Virus record (IMG/VR): IMGVR_UViG_3300048587_000743 | Location: 1-32,302 of that record | Origin: a virus | Reading direction: 5' to 3' (one strand) | Length of the DNA stretch: 32,302 nt | Shown here: piece after piece, positions 1 to 9,300 of the stretch | Position numbering within the stretch: position 1 is the first letter of the stretch | How the letters are laid out: each line of letters begins with the position of its first letter | Made by a program: the position numbers and the translations under genes | Notes under the pieces: model-generated | The model's database searches: none | What the model was told of the DNA's origin: nothing | The model's input: only the letters and a program-made list of their open reading frames with translations

Positions 1-1265
1 TGTGTAATACCATGCTGTTTGCAGTGAGCCGCCAGGGAACCGATCCAATTGAATCGCTCGCCATCGAGAACAAACTCAGGCTCGTGGAGTTCAAACTTGA
101 ATTCGCCCTCCAGGAGGAGCCAGCGGCATCGCCTTGTAAATTTTATCGTAGGTATCAGCTGGAGATCGTAGGCTCTGCCCCTACCTTCAAATTTCAACCA
201 GGGGAGGCCGCATTTCATGATTTTTCGGAGCGTATTTTCAGCAAGACCCGAGATGCCCATGATATCCGAAAATGACAGCCCCTTTTGAAGGCAGCCATCA
301 GCCTTGAGCAGGTGATCATAGAGCTTCGCCAGTTTCAGTTCTGTACGGGCGTCCGGATATAGAATTTTCCCTTTTTCAAAGAGGAATTCCTTGGTCGGCC
401 GCAGCGCTGGATGACGTCTCGTGTACTCAAAAAGATCCGTCAAAACCCGATCGCGTCTGGACTCCGCTCTCTTTCGAGTGTTCCGCCACGTATCTTCATC
501 CAGAAGGATTTCCTTGTTCTCCCAGTTTGCTGCCCAACGGTCGAGGCTCTTTGCCGAAGGATCGGCGCCCAAGCCATGCCAGTCAAGGATTACATTCAGA
601 CGCCTGAGCACGGTTTTGGCGAGAAACTCAGTCAAAGCCATCGATTTCAGACCAAGCTGGAACGGACTGATTTCGATGACCAGATGCAGCCCCTTGCCGC
701 CGGGTGATGGCAGAACCTTTGATAAGCGCTCGATCAGTCTCGGTTCATTCTCCACGAGAAACGGGCCAGCTTTTTGCCAATCAATGGCGCCTTCTGTCTT
801 GAATCTGTCTTCCGCGCGATCGGCATCAAGATCCAGGACCAGGAATCTAAGTGTCAGCGTATCGCCTGAACGATTTCTGATCGTCGTTCCAATATAGTCG
901 GCTCCGGTTCGTCCCTTACAGATCGCTTCCGAGCGGGCATCTTCAATTCGTGTGTGGCTTGCCGACAAAGGAAATTCTTCCAGGAATTCCCGGTAAGATT
1001 CTTCATCTTCCGCAAAAGCTGTACCTTTGAAAGAGGCCGGGTCCATGCCGCTCTTTGCCCAACTCATGAACAGTTGGAATTCGCTGGCTTCACTTCGGGA
1101 TATATGGTCGAGGGGAGTTTCAAAAATCTGCGTTTCACCGTCTATTTCAATGATATTGGCAAATCGATAGTGCGAAAGAAGCTTTCGCGCCCGGGGAACC
1201 TCGCTGGACCTGTTGATACGTCCAGTTCCTTTATAACGATCCACGATCTTCGCAGCAGCAGCCAT
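1..1265 (-). CDS. Plasmid-type replication protein with primase-polymerase (AEP) core, 3' end cut by window edge
   Basis: An open frame runs leftward from ATG 1265 off the left edge and gives 421 residues without a stop. AAAGGG lies 6 nt before the ATG. Three motifs in order match the archaeo-eukaryotic primase/prim-pol fold: DLD (D145, D147) after a hydrophobic strand, SPGGKGLH (S187-H194), and a hydrophobic strand ending in D228. These are the metal-binding and nucleotide-binding positions of that family, which serves as initiator or primase on many plasmids and phages. The part after about residue 270 is basic and could be a helix-turn-helix region. Beside parAB it is the best candidate for the replicon's initiator. 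The frame stays open for 45 codons upstream of the ATG to a TGA at 1401-1403, so the N-terminus is not certain. The fold is inferred from motifs only. Confidence 0.7.
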   Translation of the reverse strand, partial: MAAAAKIVDRYKGTGRINRSSEVPRARKLLSHYRFANIIEIDGETQIFETPLDHISRSEASEFQLFMSWAKSGMDPASFKGTAFAEDEESYREFLEEFPLSASHTRIEDARSEAICKGRTGADYIGTTIRNRSGDTLTLRFLVLDLDADRAEDRFKTEGAIDWQKAGPFLVENEPRLIERLSKVLPSPGGKGLHLVIEISPFQLGLKSMALTEFLAKTVLRRLNVILDWHGLGADPSAKSLDRWAANWENKEILLDEDTWRNTRKRAESRRDRVLTDLFEYTRRHPALRPTKEFLFEKGKILYPDARTELKLAKLYDHLLKADGCLQKGLSFSDIMGISGLAENTLRKIMKCGLPWLKFEGRGRAYDLQLIPTIKFTRRCRWLLLEGEFKFELHEPEFVLDGERFNWIGSLAAHCKQHGIT

Positions 1266-1527
1266 CCATGGCCCTTTCAAGCGCAAAGGTTCCCTCTGCC
1301 GTTCGCGGTGGCCAAAAATAGGCGCAAAAATGGCCGCGAATGGGTGATTTTGACAAAATTTATCGCCAGGGGTTGCGCTGGAGGATGGCGTGGGATATTT
1401 TCAGAGGTGCGAGCTTCTGAAAGTTATCTTGTCTTGGTTGGCCATCCTTGGCACTTCCCCGTCCGGGGTCTCGGTTTTTCTAAACCTCTTTCTGCGTCTC
1501 CTCTTCAAATCAATGTCAACTGTCGCT

Positions 1528-2568
1528 CTATGTCGCCACCTGTGCAAGGCGAATCCGACGCCTGCGCAGAGCATTTATCGCTTGGGGCCAGGCTTCAATG
1601 AAGCCGTGAAGGCAGAGAATATTGAGTGGTTCAAGCATTAGGCGACGCATCCACTCGACAAAGCTCCATGTATCGGCTCCTGAACTTTCCAGCAACAATG
1701 CTTTGTCCCGGGCCTGAGCCAGCTCCTTGCGGGTGGACACTAGTTCATCTTCCAAAGGTTTTGATTCAGACTGCATACGTGCAATGAGAGTGCGATACTC
1801 GACAGGATCGAGACGCGCAATAGCGTCGCGGGTCGGCTTCAATCGCTGCTCTATATCTGTGATACTTTCTTCTAGCTGTCGGACTCCAGCGGTTCCAGCA
1901 ATGGCCACATGTACAGCTTTCTTTTCTGCTGTTGTGATTGATGCATGCATGGTTGTGTAGCCGATGGCAATGATTGAAAGACCTAGGCATTTCTGAATCC
2001 AGGATCTAACCGTCCACCAATAGAATGGCAGCGCAAGCAGAATGGAACTCGAAATAACTATCAAGCTCGCCCAAAATTTGGCCTCGACTGAATTTCCTGC
2101 TGAAATTGATCCATAAGCAATAAGTGCAGCACTACACACAAGTGTTCCGAGTCCGCACAGAACCAGCTTCATCCACTTAGAACCCAGAGACTCATCAATG
2201 GATTGTTGACGGGAAAGCCGCTTGGCTTCTCTGCCCATATTTCCGAAGTTTTTTGGATTCAGTCTTGATCCAAGCCCAAAGGGCGAAATAGTTTCCCTTG
2301 CTCTGCCTTCTAAAAAGATGCTTTTTGATCCGTTCAAATCGAAATAATTATTCGTATCAAAGCAGTTCTCAGTCCTTGTTTGATGTGGGGGGGCGACGGT
2401 TTCGGAGGGATCGTTTCTTCTTTTTATTTTAGACTTCACATTCAAGCCAGCATCTTTCGATAGCTGAGCTGCTTCTCGAAGAGAGAAGCCTTTACTGATC
2501 CAAAACTCGGGCGAATCACCAGCGGATTTTGCTGTAACCGGCCTGTCTATTTGTTGGGCATTTTTCAT
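1528..2568 (-). CDS. Membrane protein with three transmembrane segments and a coiled coil, unknown function
   Basis: The gene encodes 346 residues from ATG 2568, which follows GGAGGA at 12 nt. A TTG at 2616 would add 16 residues but has no ribosome site. The N-terminal 130 residues are soluble and polar. Hydrophobic segments lie at about 135-153, 166-187 and 194-212. A charged heptad-like stretch at about 228-295 suggests a coiled coil, and the C-terminus is arginine-rich (RRRR). I do not recognise the family. It lies between the replication gene and parA, on the same strand as the replication gene and divergent from parA, so a role in replicon maintenance or in the host envelope is possible but unsupported. 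Confidence 0.75.
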   Translation of the reverse strand: MKNAQQIDRPVTAKSAGDSPEFWISKGFSLREAAQLSKDAGLNVKSKIKRRNDPSETVAPPHQTRTENCFDTNNYFDLNGSKSIFLEGRARETISPFGLGSRLNPKNFGNMGREAKRLSRQQSIDESLGSKWMKLVLCGLGTLVCSAALIAYGSISAGNSVEAKFWASLIVISSSILLALPFYWWTVRSWIQKCLGLSIIAIGYTTMHASITTAEKKAVHVAIAGTAGVRQLEESITDIEQRLKPTRDAIARLDPVEYRTLIARMQSESKPLEDELVSTRKELAQARDKALLLESSGADTWSFVEWMRRLMLEPLNILCLHGFIEAWPQAINALRRRRIRLAQVAT

Positions 2569-2726
2569 TCGGATGACGATTCCTCCATGAACCGTACATT
2601 TTGTCACTTCCAGCAATGGTACACGTCACATTATTTTCCGTCAAATATGATTTGAATTCTATAACTAAGTTTTAAAGAATGCGGTAATATTGGAAATCAT
2701 CACTCTGACAGGCAGGGTTAAATCGT

Positions 2727-3659
2727 ATGTCACATCCGAAAAAAAAGAATAAAACGCCAATTGTATTAGCTATTACCAATCAGAAGGGCGGAGTAGGAAA
2801 GACTGCAACAGCCGTGAATCTTGCAGCATGCTTTGCATACTTGGGAAAATCCACTCTTTTGGTCGACGCTGACTACCAAGGGAACGCAAGTAATCATCTC
2901 GGATTGAAGCTCGCCGCGAAGAGAGAAAACAAGACAATAGCTGACGGACTAATGCGAAATAAGCCCTTGGCTGAAGTGGCTATTCCCACCCAAATAGAAA
3001 ACTTGGAACTTGTTTCTGGCTGGCAAGATTTTTCGGCCTTTAATCACGAAAAGTTCAGCCCTTATAGACTGAAGCGATGGCTGCGAACCGAAGAATTAGA
3101 CCTTTATGATGTTGTCGTGATTGATACGCACCCGGACTTGAGTCATACATTTGCAAACGTGATGGCAGCTTCGGACTACTATATCATTCCGCTTTTTGCG
3201 GAACCCGATAGCTTTGACGGTCTGTCTATTATGTTCAAGGAGATTCGACAGATCCAAGAAGACTTCAATCCAACTCTGTTTTTACTGGGCACTGTGCTCA
3301 CGAAATACATAGGTAGAAACGCGACTCATCGAAAGTTTGAGAAGTTGATAGCTTCTTACGGTGCAGAGAACAACATGCCGATCCTTGGTCGAATACCAAA
3401 TACAGATGCAATGGCAAGCTCGTCTGATATGAGGACGCCGCTGATTTTTTACAAGAGTGCACAGAAGATTCCGGCAAGAGATTGTTATCTAGAATTGGCT
3501 AAAGACTTGATATCTCAACTTCGCGTGCGACGTGGTCGTGTTCCTAAAACCCCAACTATTACAGCCGAGCAGGCTAGTCAAATGCTTAGCGATCTGGATG
3601 TGGTGTTGAAAGAGAACAACGATGATTTCGCAACTGAAGATGTTTTAGAATTCGACTGA
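2727..3659 (+). CDS. parA: ParA partition ATPase
   Basis: This is a 310-residue ParA/MinD-family ATPase. The deviant Walker A motif KGGVGKT is at residues 20-26, the A' motif VDADYQGN is near 46-53, and a Walker B strand ends in VVVIDTHPD near 125-133. Such proteins bind DNA non-specifically with ATP and, with ParB bound to a centromere, move plasmid copies apart. The N-terminus is short and lacks the DNA-binding extension of type Ia plasmid ParA proteins such as P1. It is followed after 25 bp by parB on the same strand and is divergent from the membrane-protein gene. The ATG follows a weak AGGG site. Its composition is more AT-rich than the late genes. Confidence 0.95.
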   Translation: MSHPKKKNKTPIVLAITNQKGGVGKTATAVNLAACFAYLGKSTLLVDADYQGNASNHLGLKLAAKRENKTIADGLMRNKPLAEVAIPTQIENLELVSGWQDFSAFNHEKFSPYRLKRWLRTEELDLYDVVVIDTHPDLSHTFANVMAASDYYIIPLFAEPDSFDGLSIMFKEIRQIQEDFNPTLFLLGTVLTKYIGRNATHRKFEKLIASYGAENNMPILGRIPNTDAMASSSDMRTPLIFYKSAQKIPARDCYLELAKDLISQLRVRRGRVPKTPTITAEQASQMLSDLDVVLKENNDDFATEDVLEFD

Positions 3660-3684
3660 CCTTGCTTAGGGACGAGGAGAAATT

Positions 3685-4581
3685 ATGGCAGATAATGAAC
3701 GCGCTACTGATACGATGTCTGAGATTTCCAGTTCTGATGGACTTGCATTCCACAAGGATCAGTCTGCAGGTCAAGTGAACGGCATCCCTCTACAAATGAT
3801 TAAGATCATCACTGACACTAAGAGCGAAGGGCAGGTTATTAACGTCCCTTTGAAATACTTATCTGACGGTGCAAACGTTCGGAAGAAGATAGATGATGAC
3901 GATGAGTTCAAGGGCCTAGTTGCCTCAATAAAAGAACGCGGGCTGATTCAGTATCCGACCATCGCATATCAAAAAGGCAAGATTTGCGTGATCGCTGGAA
4001 ATAGGCGCGTTGCAGCCGTCCGATCACTCGGATGGGAAAAAGTGAAATGCGTGGTAAAAATTGTAGGGGATGAATCTGAAAGACTTCACATTCAACTTGC
4101 AGAGAACATAAATAGATCCAATCTGAAGCCAGTGGATTACGCCGAAGCTATCCTACAATTCAAAGAGGAGTCAGGACTTACTAACGAAAGAATCGGTGAA
4201 CTTTTTGGGAAAAGCAGAAAATATATAGAGCAGCTCGTCAAGATCGGTTCGTGGCCAGATTCCGTTAAGAATATTATAGAAAGCCACGCTTTAGACATCA
4301 CCCCACTAGTGAAGATAGCGTTCAAAAAGGAATCGAAAGACACCGACTATGTTCTACAAGAAGTAAAGAAGCTTGCGAGCTTGCCGTTGGATGATAGGCC
4401 CAAAAGTGAGAGTGACAAAGCACCCTCCCTTAGTCGCCAACTAGAGAGGCGACAGCTTAAAGTGAAAGAGTGGATATCCAGCAAAGGATATTCAGATTCA
4501 GAATTGAGCATTATTTTGTCGTTTCTGAGAGATATGAACATTCGAGGTTGGCCAGAGGCGATTCCTGGAAATGGTAAATGA
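3685..4581 (+). CDS. parB: ParB centromere-binding protein
   Basis: This is a 298-residue ParB/Spo0J-type protein. An N-terminal tail of about 50 residues is followed by the ParB/Srx domain: VPLKYLSDGANVRK near 54-67, box GNRRVAAVRSLGW at 105-117 (GNRR in place of the usual GERR) and AENINRSNL at 139-147. A helix-turn-helix lies at about 164-186. The C-terminus, about 250-298, would be the dimer region. It binds parS sites, loads onto DNA as a clamp and stimulates ParA. GAGGAG lies 7 nt before the ATG. It forms an operon with parA and faces the end of the late operon. A near-perfect palindrome overlaps its stop codon. Confidence 0.95.
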   Translation: MADNERATDTMSEISSSDGLAFHKDQSAGQVNGIPLQMIKIITDTKSEGQVINVPLKYLSDGANVRKKIDDDDEFKGLVASIKERGLIQYPTIAYQKGKICVIAGNRRVAAVRSLGWEKVKCVVKIVGDESERLHIQLAENINRSNLKPVDYAEAILQFKEESGLTNERIGELFGKSRKYIEQLVKIGSWPDSVKNIIESHALDITPLVKIAFKKESKDTDYVLQEVKKLASLPLDDRPKSESDKAPSLSRQLERRQLKVKEWISSKGYSDSELSIILSFLRDMNIRGWPEAIPGNGK

Positions 4582-4591
4582 TTTACCATTT
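4569..4591. repeat. Perfect palindrome at the parB stop codon, candidate parS or operator
   Basis: Two 11-bp arms, AAATGGTAAAT and ATTTACCATTT, are perfectly complementary around one central G. They overlap the parB stop TGA at 4579-4581. There is no T-run after it, so it is not a typical terminator. Plasmid centromeres often lie just downstream of parB, so this could be a ParB-binding site. That is inference from position. Confidence 0.5.
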
Positions 4592-4600
4592 GAAAAACTG

Positions 4601-4651
4601 GAGAGGATGGATTGTGATTCTGTCCTCTCTTCCGACAAATAAGTCTTTTTT
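4601..4651 (+). terminator. Possible terminator after parAB
   Basis: GAGAGGA at 4601-4607 can pair with TCCTCTC at 4623-4629 across a 15-nt loop. A run of six T follows only at 4646-4651, after a weak GAC/GTC stem. It is a loose fit to a Rho-independent terminator but sits where one is expected, between the convergent parAB and late operons. Confidence 0.3.
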
Positions 4652-4686
4652 ACGCACCCATTAAGGCTATCATTCTGCTGAGATTG

Positions 4687-5679
4687 CTAATTTTGGACTT
4701 CTTCCTGACCAATTGCTCCAGACTCCTTCTTCCCATCCACTGAACACTCGACAGTTGACTCAAAGCCCCCGGGAGCAAGGGCATGCTCGACTTTATCAAT
4801 CACCCATTCGCCGTCAATACCATTACCAAAGCCAATTACATTGATCCTTCTCTCAGCCGCCAGCTGTGTGTTTCCTGAAACAGTAAGGCTCAAGGTCTTT
4901 CCCCTGCGAACTACTTCCCGAAACTTCGCCTCAGCTGCCTTGCGTGCGCTGTCCTCCGATCCTTTGTTAAATTCCAGCTCCAGGACCACGCCTTCCTTCC
5001 CATACATGACATACTTCTTCTCTGCGGCTGCATTGTCGTACCAGAATGCGCGCACTCCCGTGTAGCGCTGCGTCTGCTCCCCGGAATATTCAAACCGTAT
5101 GGGGTTCTCAATCGTGATGGGCTGGTTCGCTCCATCCGGATCCCCGCCCTTGTCCCTTGGCGTGAGCATAAGATAACGGCCGCTGACCTTGACCGTATGA
5201 TCAAAGCGGCGTCCAAGACGCACCAGAAACGCAATATCGGATTCAGTCTGGTCCTCATGCTCAATTGGAATGGCCTTCAGCTCATCGAACACCATCGGCT
5301 TGAGGCCGTTCCGCCGCGCGATTTCCTCGGCTATGGCTCCGAGCGTGGTCCCATCCCAGGACTGCTCGCGCTGGCTTTTAAGCGCTGCGCTTGATTCCAT
5401 GGCCGCGGCTTCCATTTTCAGGGTCCGCCTGCCGTTCATGGAAATCCCGATGTGTTTGGTCGTGAACTTTCCGACCGTCGTAAGGACGTTTCCATAGCCA
5501 AGGGCCACGGTGAATTCAAGTCCATCCGAAGGCCATTCGATGCCATCATCCGCGAGCTCCAGGGTCATGCTGTCGGATTTCCAGCTCGCCTCGTCCCGCA
5601 CCGTGAGCTTTTCAAGACGCGAGCGGATTTTTTCTGTGAGATCGCCATTTTTAGTTTCGATACGAAAGTTTGGATTCAT
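4687..5679 (-). CDS. D: Tail protein D (P2 gpD family), baseplate hub
   Basis: This 330-residue protein matches the P2 late-control D / tail-hub family. The early part has the strand-rich segment with TVALGYGNVLTTVGKF, then a LysM-like helical patch (LGAIAEEIARRNGLKPMV), then the barrel part ending in GEWVIDKVEHALAPGGFESTVEC, a typical C-terminal signature. In P2-like phages gpD forms the central hub at the baseplate below the tube; its old name 'late control' came from a genetic effect. Its ATG overlaps the stop of gene X (ATGA). It is the last gene of the late operon. Confidence 0.9.
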   Translation of the reverse strand: MNPNFRIETKNGDLTEKIRSRLEKLTVRDEASWKSDSMTLELADDGIEWPSDGLEFTVALGYGNVLTTVGKFTTKHIGISMNGRRTLKMEAAAMESSAALKSQREQSWDGTTLGAIAEEIARRNGLKPMVFDELKAIPIEHEDQTESDIAFLVRLGRRFDHTVKVSGRYLMLTPRDKGGDPDGANQPITIENPIRFEYSGEQTQRYTGVRAFWYDNAAAEKKYVMYGKEGVVLELEFNKGSEDSARKAAEAKFREVVRRGKTLSLTVSGNTQLAAERRINVIGFGNGIDGEWVIDKVEHALAPGGFESTVECSVDGKKESGAIGQEEVQN

Positions 5680-5903
5680 TCAAATACCCGAATGCTGTTT
5701 GTTATGGATGTCGGTCTTTTTAACTCAGGAAGCGTGATCACGATTGGCTTTGACAGAGGCAGGACTCTTCCGAGATCATCGAAGTACAAAAGTAAGGCCC
5801 AGTTGGCCCGGAGAACGGCTTCGAGTGCTCCGGGCAGATCACCGTAGTAATTCCAGCAAATCTGATCCAGCTCATCGCCTTCCTTCAAAAGATATTCAGC
5901 CAT
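5676..5903 (-). CDS. X: Tail protein X (LysM-like)
   Basis: A short protein of 75 residues starts at ATG 5903, which overlaps the end of gene U. It has the tail-X pattern: a strand and helix with EGDELDQICWNYYGD, then an alanine- and leucine-rich helix, then LPLSKPIVITLPEL near the end. This family is a peptidoglycan-binding-like LysM fold found in P2-like and Mu-like tails. In P2 the X gene lies near the lysis genes; here it sits between U and D, as in many P2-like mosaic prophages. A start 16 codons upstream is possible but would lie deep inside U and lacks the family pattern. Confidence 0.85.
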   Translation of the reverse strand: MAEYLLKEGDELDQICWNYYGDLPGALEAVLRANWALLLYFDDLGRVLPLSKPIVITLPELKRPTSITNSIRVFE

Positions 5904-6330
5904 AGAACTCCAGCTCCAGCGTGAATTCGACCCGCAAGGGAACGCCTTCACCGATAAAAATCGAGCGTCCCTCCTTTATTTTCCGGACAATCCAAAGCCC
6001 AAGGTTCTCGCCGACTTTGGTGTCGGCATAAATAAGGCGCTGAGGTTTTCCACTGGAGGCCATATCCCGCAGAACTTTCAGCTGATCAAAGCTGCCGGTA
6101 AACGCAGGATGCGAGACGCCGGAAATCGTCATTTTGTCCTCATGCGGCCGTCCACTGAGGTCGCCGAGGTATTGAAAAACAGGCGATGCACCAAGAGGCT
6201 CCTGCCTCACCCAGCGGTATTCGGTTTCGCGTTCAACCTTATCCGGCGTAAGCGTTTGAAGCTCAAAACTGAAATCCCCGAGCTTTGCAAAAACCTGCTT
6301 TCTGAAAAAAGGAATGGGATCGAAGGCCAT
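5896..6330 (-). CDS. U: Tail protein U (P2 gpU family)
   Basis: This is a 144-residue protein of the P2 gpU tail family. Recognisable parts are the N-terminal PFFRKQVFAKLGDFSFELQT, a central GRPHEDKMTISGVSHPAFTG, and the end GEGVPLRVEFTLELEFYG. In P2-like phages gpU lies directly after the tape measure gene and is needed for tail completion or baseplate linkage. Its start touches the tape-measure stop by one base and its end overlaps gene X by 8 bp, so translation is probably coupled. Confidence 0.85.
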   Translation of the reverse strand: MAFDPIPFFRKQVFAKLGDFSFELQTLTPDKVERETEYRWVRQEPLGASPVFQYLGDLSGRPHEDKMTISGVSHPAFTGSFDQLKVLRDMASSGKPQRLIYADTKVGENLGLWIVRKIKEGRSIFIGEGVPLRVEFTLELEFYG

Positions 6331-9300
6331 CAGGAAAGCTCCACAGGGTCGAGGAACGAAAAAGATGGAGCGCTGCGGAAAGCCGCCTGAATCTCGCTTT
6401 TGATTTTGCTCGCCACCTCACGCGGAGCTGACGCTCCGGGGTCCACATGGATCGTGGCGTTGACCGTGATCACATTTCGCTGGGTATAGGAGCCGGATCC
6501 GCCGCCGACCCGCTCCAGCGCCGCCGGCACCTTCACAGTATCAGGCATGGAGAAAACCCCAGACAGATCCTTCTTTCCGGCATCCCAGGCATCTGAAATC
6601 CACTGGGGAAAAGCCGTTACTGCATCCACGGTGGAGTCGATCCAGGGGAACATGACCTTGATGTATGGCTTAATGGCTTCATAGGCATGCTTGAAAAATC
6701 CCGTGAACTTCTCCCAAACTCCCTCAAGCCAGCCCGAGCCGCTGATCTTCTCTTTAACCCAGTCCCAGGCGGCTCCTATGCCGTTGGCGATGGACGTCCA
6801 GGCTTTGAGCGCTGTCTCTCTGATACCGATCCACATTTTCTGAAGCTTCGGCCCGATGGTGCCCCAGTTTTTCCAGATGAGATATCCACCGGCCGCGATG
6901 GCGATCGCGGCCGCAGCGATGCCCCAGCCGACCGGCCCGAGGCCCATCATGGCTGCGCCCACCGCCCGCACGGCTCCGCTCAACAGCGGGCCGGTCTTAA
7001 GAAGACCACTCCATCCACGCAAGGTGCCACCTTTCAAAAGCCTTCCGCTCCAGCGCCCGAGGGATTTGCCCTTGCCCCAGCCCTTTTTCACGCCTGACTT
7101 TGACCACAAAAGCCCAAGGCCTTCAGTGAGATAATTCATCCCGATCCCGGCTCCGGTCCTGAGCCATCTCATCCCTGAGGCACCGGCCGTGCCAGGCCCA
7201 AACCACTTGCCGACAGTTTTCCCGGCGCGGACTAGATCGATGAGGCCAGAGAATGAGAACTTCAAAAGAGCCATGGCCCCGTTGAAAGCAAAGATGCTTC
7301 CCACACCGAGCATGATATTTTTTGCGAGTTCCTTGTTGGCCTTGATCCACTCGCCAAAGCCATTGAGAATAGGCTTTAACCAGACAATCATATCGCGCAG
7401 GATGGGAATGAAGGCCTCGCCAAAGCTGATCATGATATCGTTCATGGCGCTCCTGACTTCATCCAGCTGGGCTGCGGTTGATGTACTCAGCTCCTTTCTG
7501 GTCTTTTCCATGGTCTGCGACTCTTCGAGAGCCTTTAAGAGCTGATCAAAGTTTTTTCCGCTTCTTGCAAACTCCTTCATGAGATCGGCCACGCCCGTTC
7601 GCGTGCGGGAGAAGAAAATCTCGATATACTTGAGCTGCTCTTCCATCGGCAGCATTTGGATCTGCGTCCTGATTTCCTGGGTCAGTTCGTCGGCGGTTTT
7701 CGTTCCTCCAAGAGCCTTGATGCGGCTGATATTGAGCCGCTTTAAGGCGGCGTCCACGGCTTTGCCTTTGCCCGAAAATTCCTCGGCCTTCATGTCCTCG
7801 ATTTTCGGTCCCAGATTCAGCCTGCTGAATATTGTCTCCATCTGAGCATCCAGAGCGGAGCCCTTGAGTCCTTTGAGGGAGCCGGAAATCGCCGCCAGGA
7901 TCCCGCCACCACTCATGGCGCGATTGACCTTGATACCGATGCCCTCTGCAGTCGCGCGGAGGTCCTTGTCAGACATTTTAAGAAGGGATTTGCTCATGGC
8001 GTTATAGGCCGGCGCCAGCTCAAAGGTTCTTTGCATAAGCCTCAGCGAGCCATCCGCCTGGGATCTCAAAAGAATGGATGCACCTGGCGCGTGCTCCTCC
8101 CCGCCAAGCGCTTTCGAGACGGCCGCGCGCTTCGCGGAGCCAACGCCTTTCAGGCGGACATTCATCTCGCCGAGGATCTCCATCCAATCACGCAGGTTTC
8201 CATCCTTGTCCTTCATGCTGATGTGCATTTCCTCCAGGATCTTTCGCAGTTCCTTGGGAGGCTTGGCCATGCGAAGAAAGATGGCCCGCATGGTGGTGCC
8301 GGCCATGGATCCTTTGACCCCGCTGTTGTGAAGGACGGACGATGCAGCAAGTGTCTGCTCAAGACTCGACCCGACATCGACCGAGGACGCCGCCACGTAC
8401 TTCAGCATCTCCCCAAGGGATTCCAGACTGGAAGCGGATCCGAGATAGGCGGCCGTCAGTGAATCACCAACCCGCGCCATCTGGGAAACATCCAGATTAA
8501 AACCCTGCAGCACCTCGCTTGTAATCTCGGCCGTGCGGGCGAGGGAGGTCATCGAGCTTTCCGCCAGGGCCAGCATGCTCGGCATGACAGCGATAATGTC
8601 ACTCGTCCTGTAGCCGGCCGTGGCCAGCTCATTCTGTGCCTCGGCCGCTTCCTTTGCCGTGAAGATCGTGGAGGCACCAAGGTCACGGGCCTGCTTTTTA
8701 AGGCGCGAGAACTCCTCAGCGTTGGCACCCGTCATGGCCTTGACTCGGATCATGGCTTTTTCAAATGCCACGGCCTCACGAATAGGTGCTGTGAAGATAA
8801 AGCCACTGCCCAGGGTGAAATAAAAATGACTCATGGCCTGCGAGCGAAGATCATGCGCCCTCGCCTGCAGTCTATTGATTTCCTCCTGACGCTTTTCCAG
8901 AGCCTGGGTTTTCGCCAGCTGAATCGCGTGAAGCCTCTGAGCCTCGGTCAGATCATTGACTTCGTGCCCCTGCTTTTCAAGGGATTTGGTGTGTCTTTCA
9001 CTGGCTTCCGTGGCGGATTCGATTCGATTTTCCGTAGAAGCGATGGAAGAGGCCAGCTCCGTCTCTTTTCTTTCCAAAAGCTCCAGAGACTTTTTATTTT
9101 CCAGGGCCTCCTTCGTATGCGCTTTTTTGGCTTCGGTCGCCTCTTTTTCCGATTTTTTGGCAGCGTCCAGGGCCTCTGATGATGCGCGGATCTTTTCCTC
9201 AAGCTCATTCAGATGTCTATTCTGAGCCTCGCTCGCGGCACTCATCGCAACTTTTTGATCAATCAGCATCCTGTTCATGCGATCAAAACGCTGCGCCGCC

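Noticed and set aside
12-1601. Several plus-strand frames across the left end
   Set aside because: They lie opposite a continuous minus-strand frame with primase motifs that runs off the edge.
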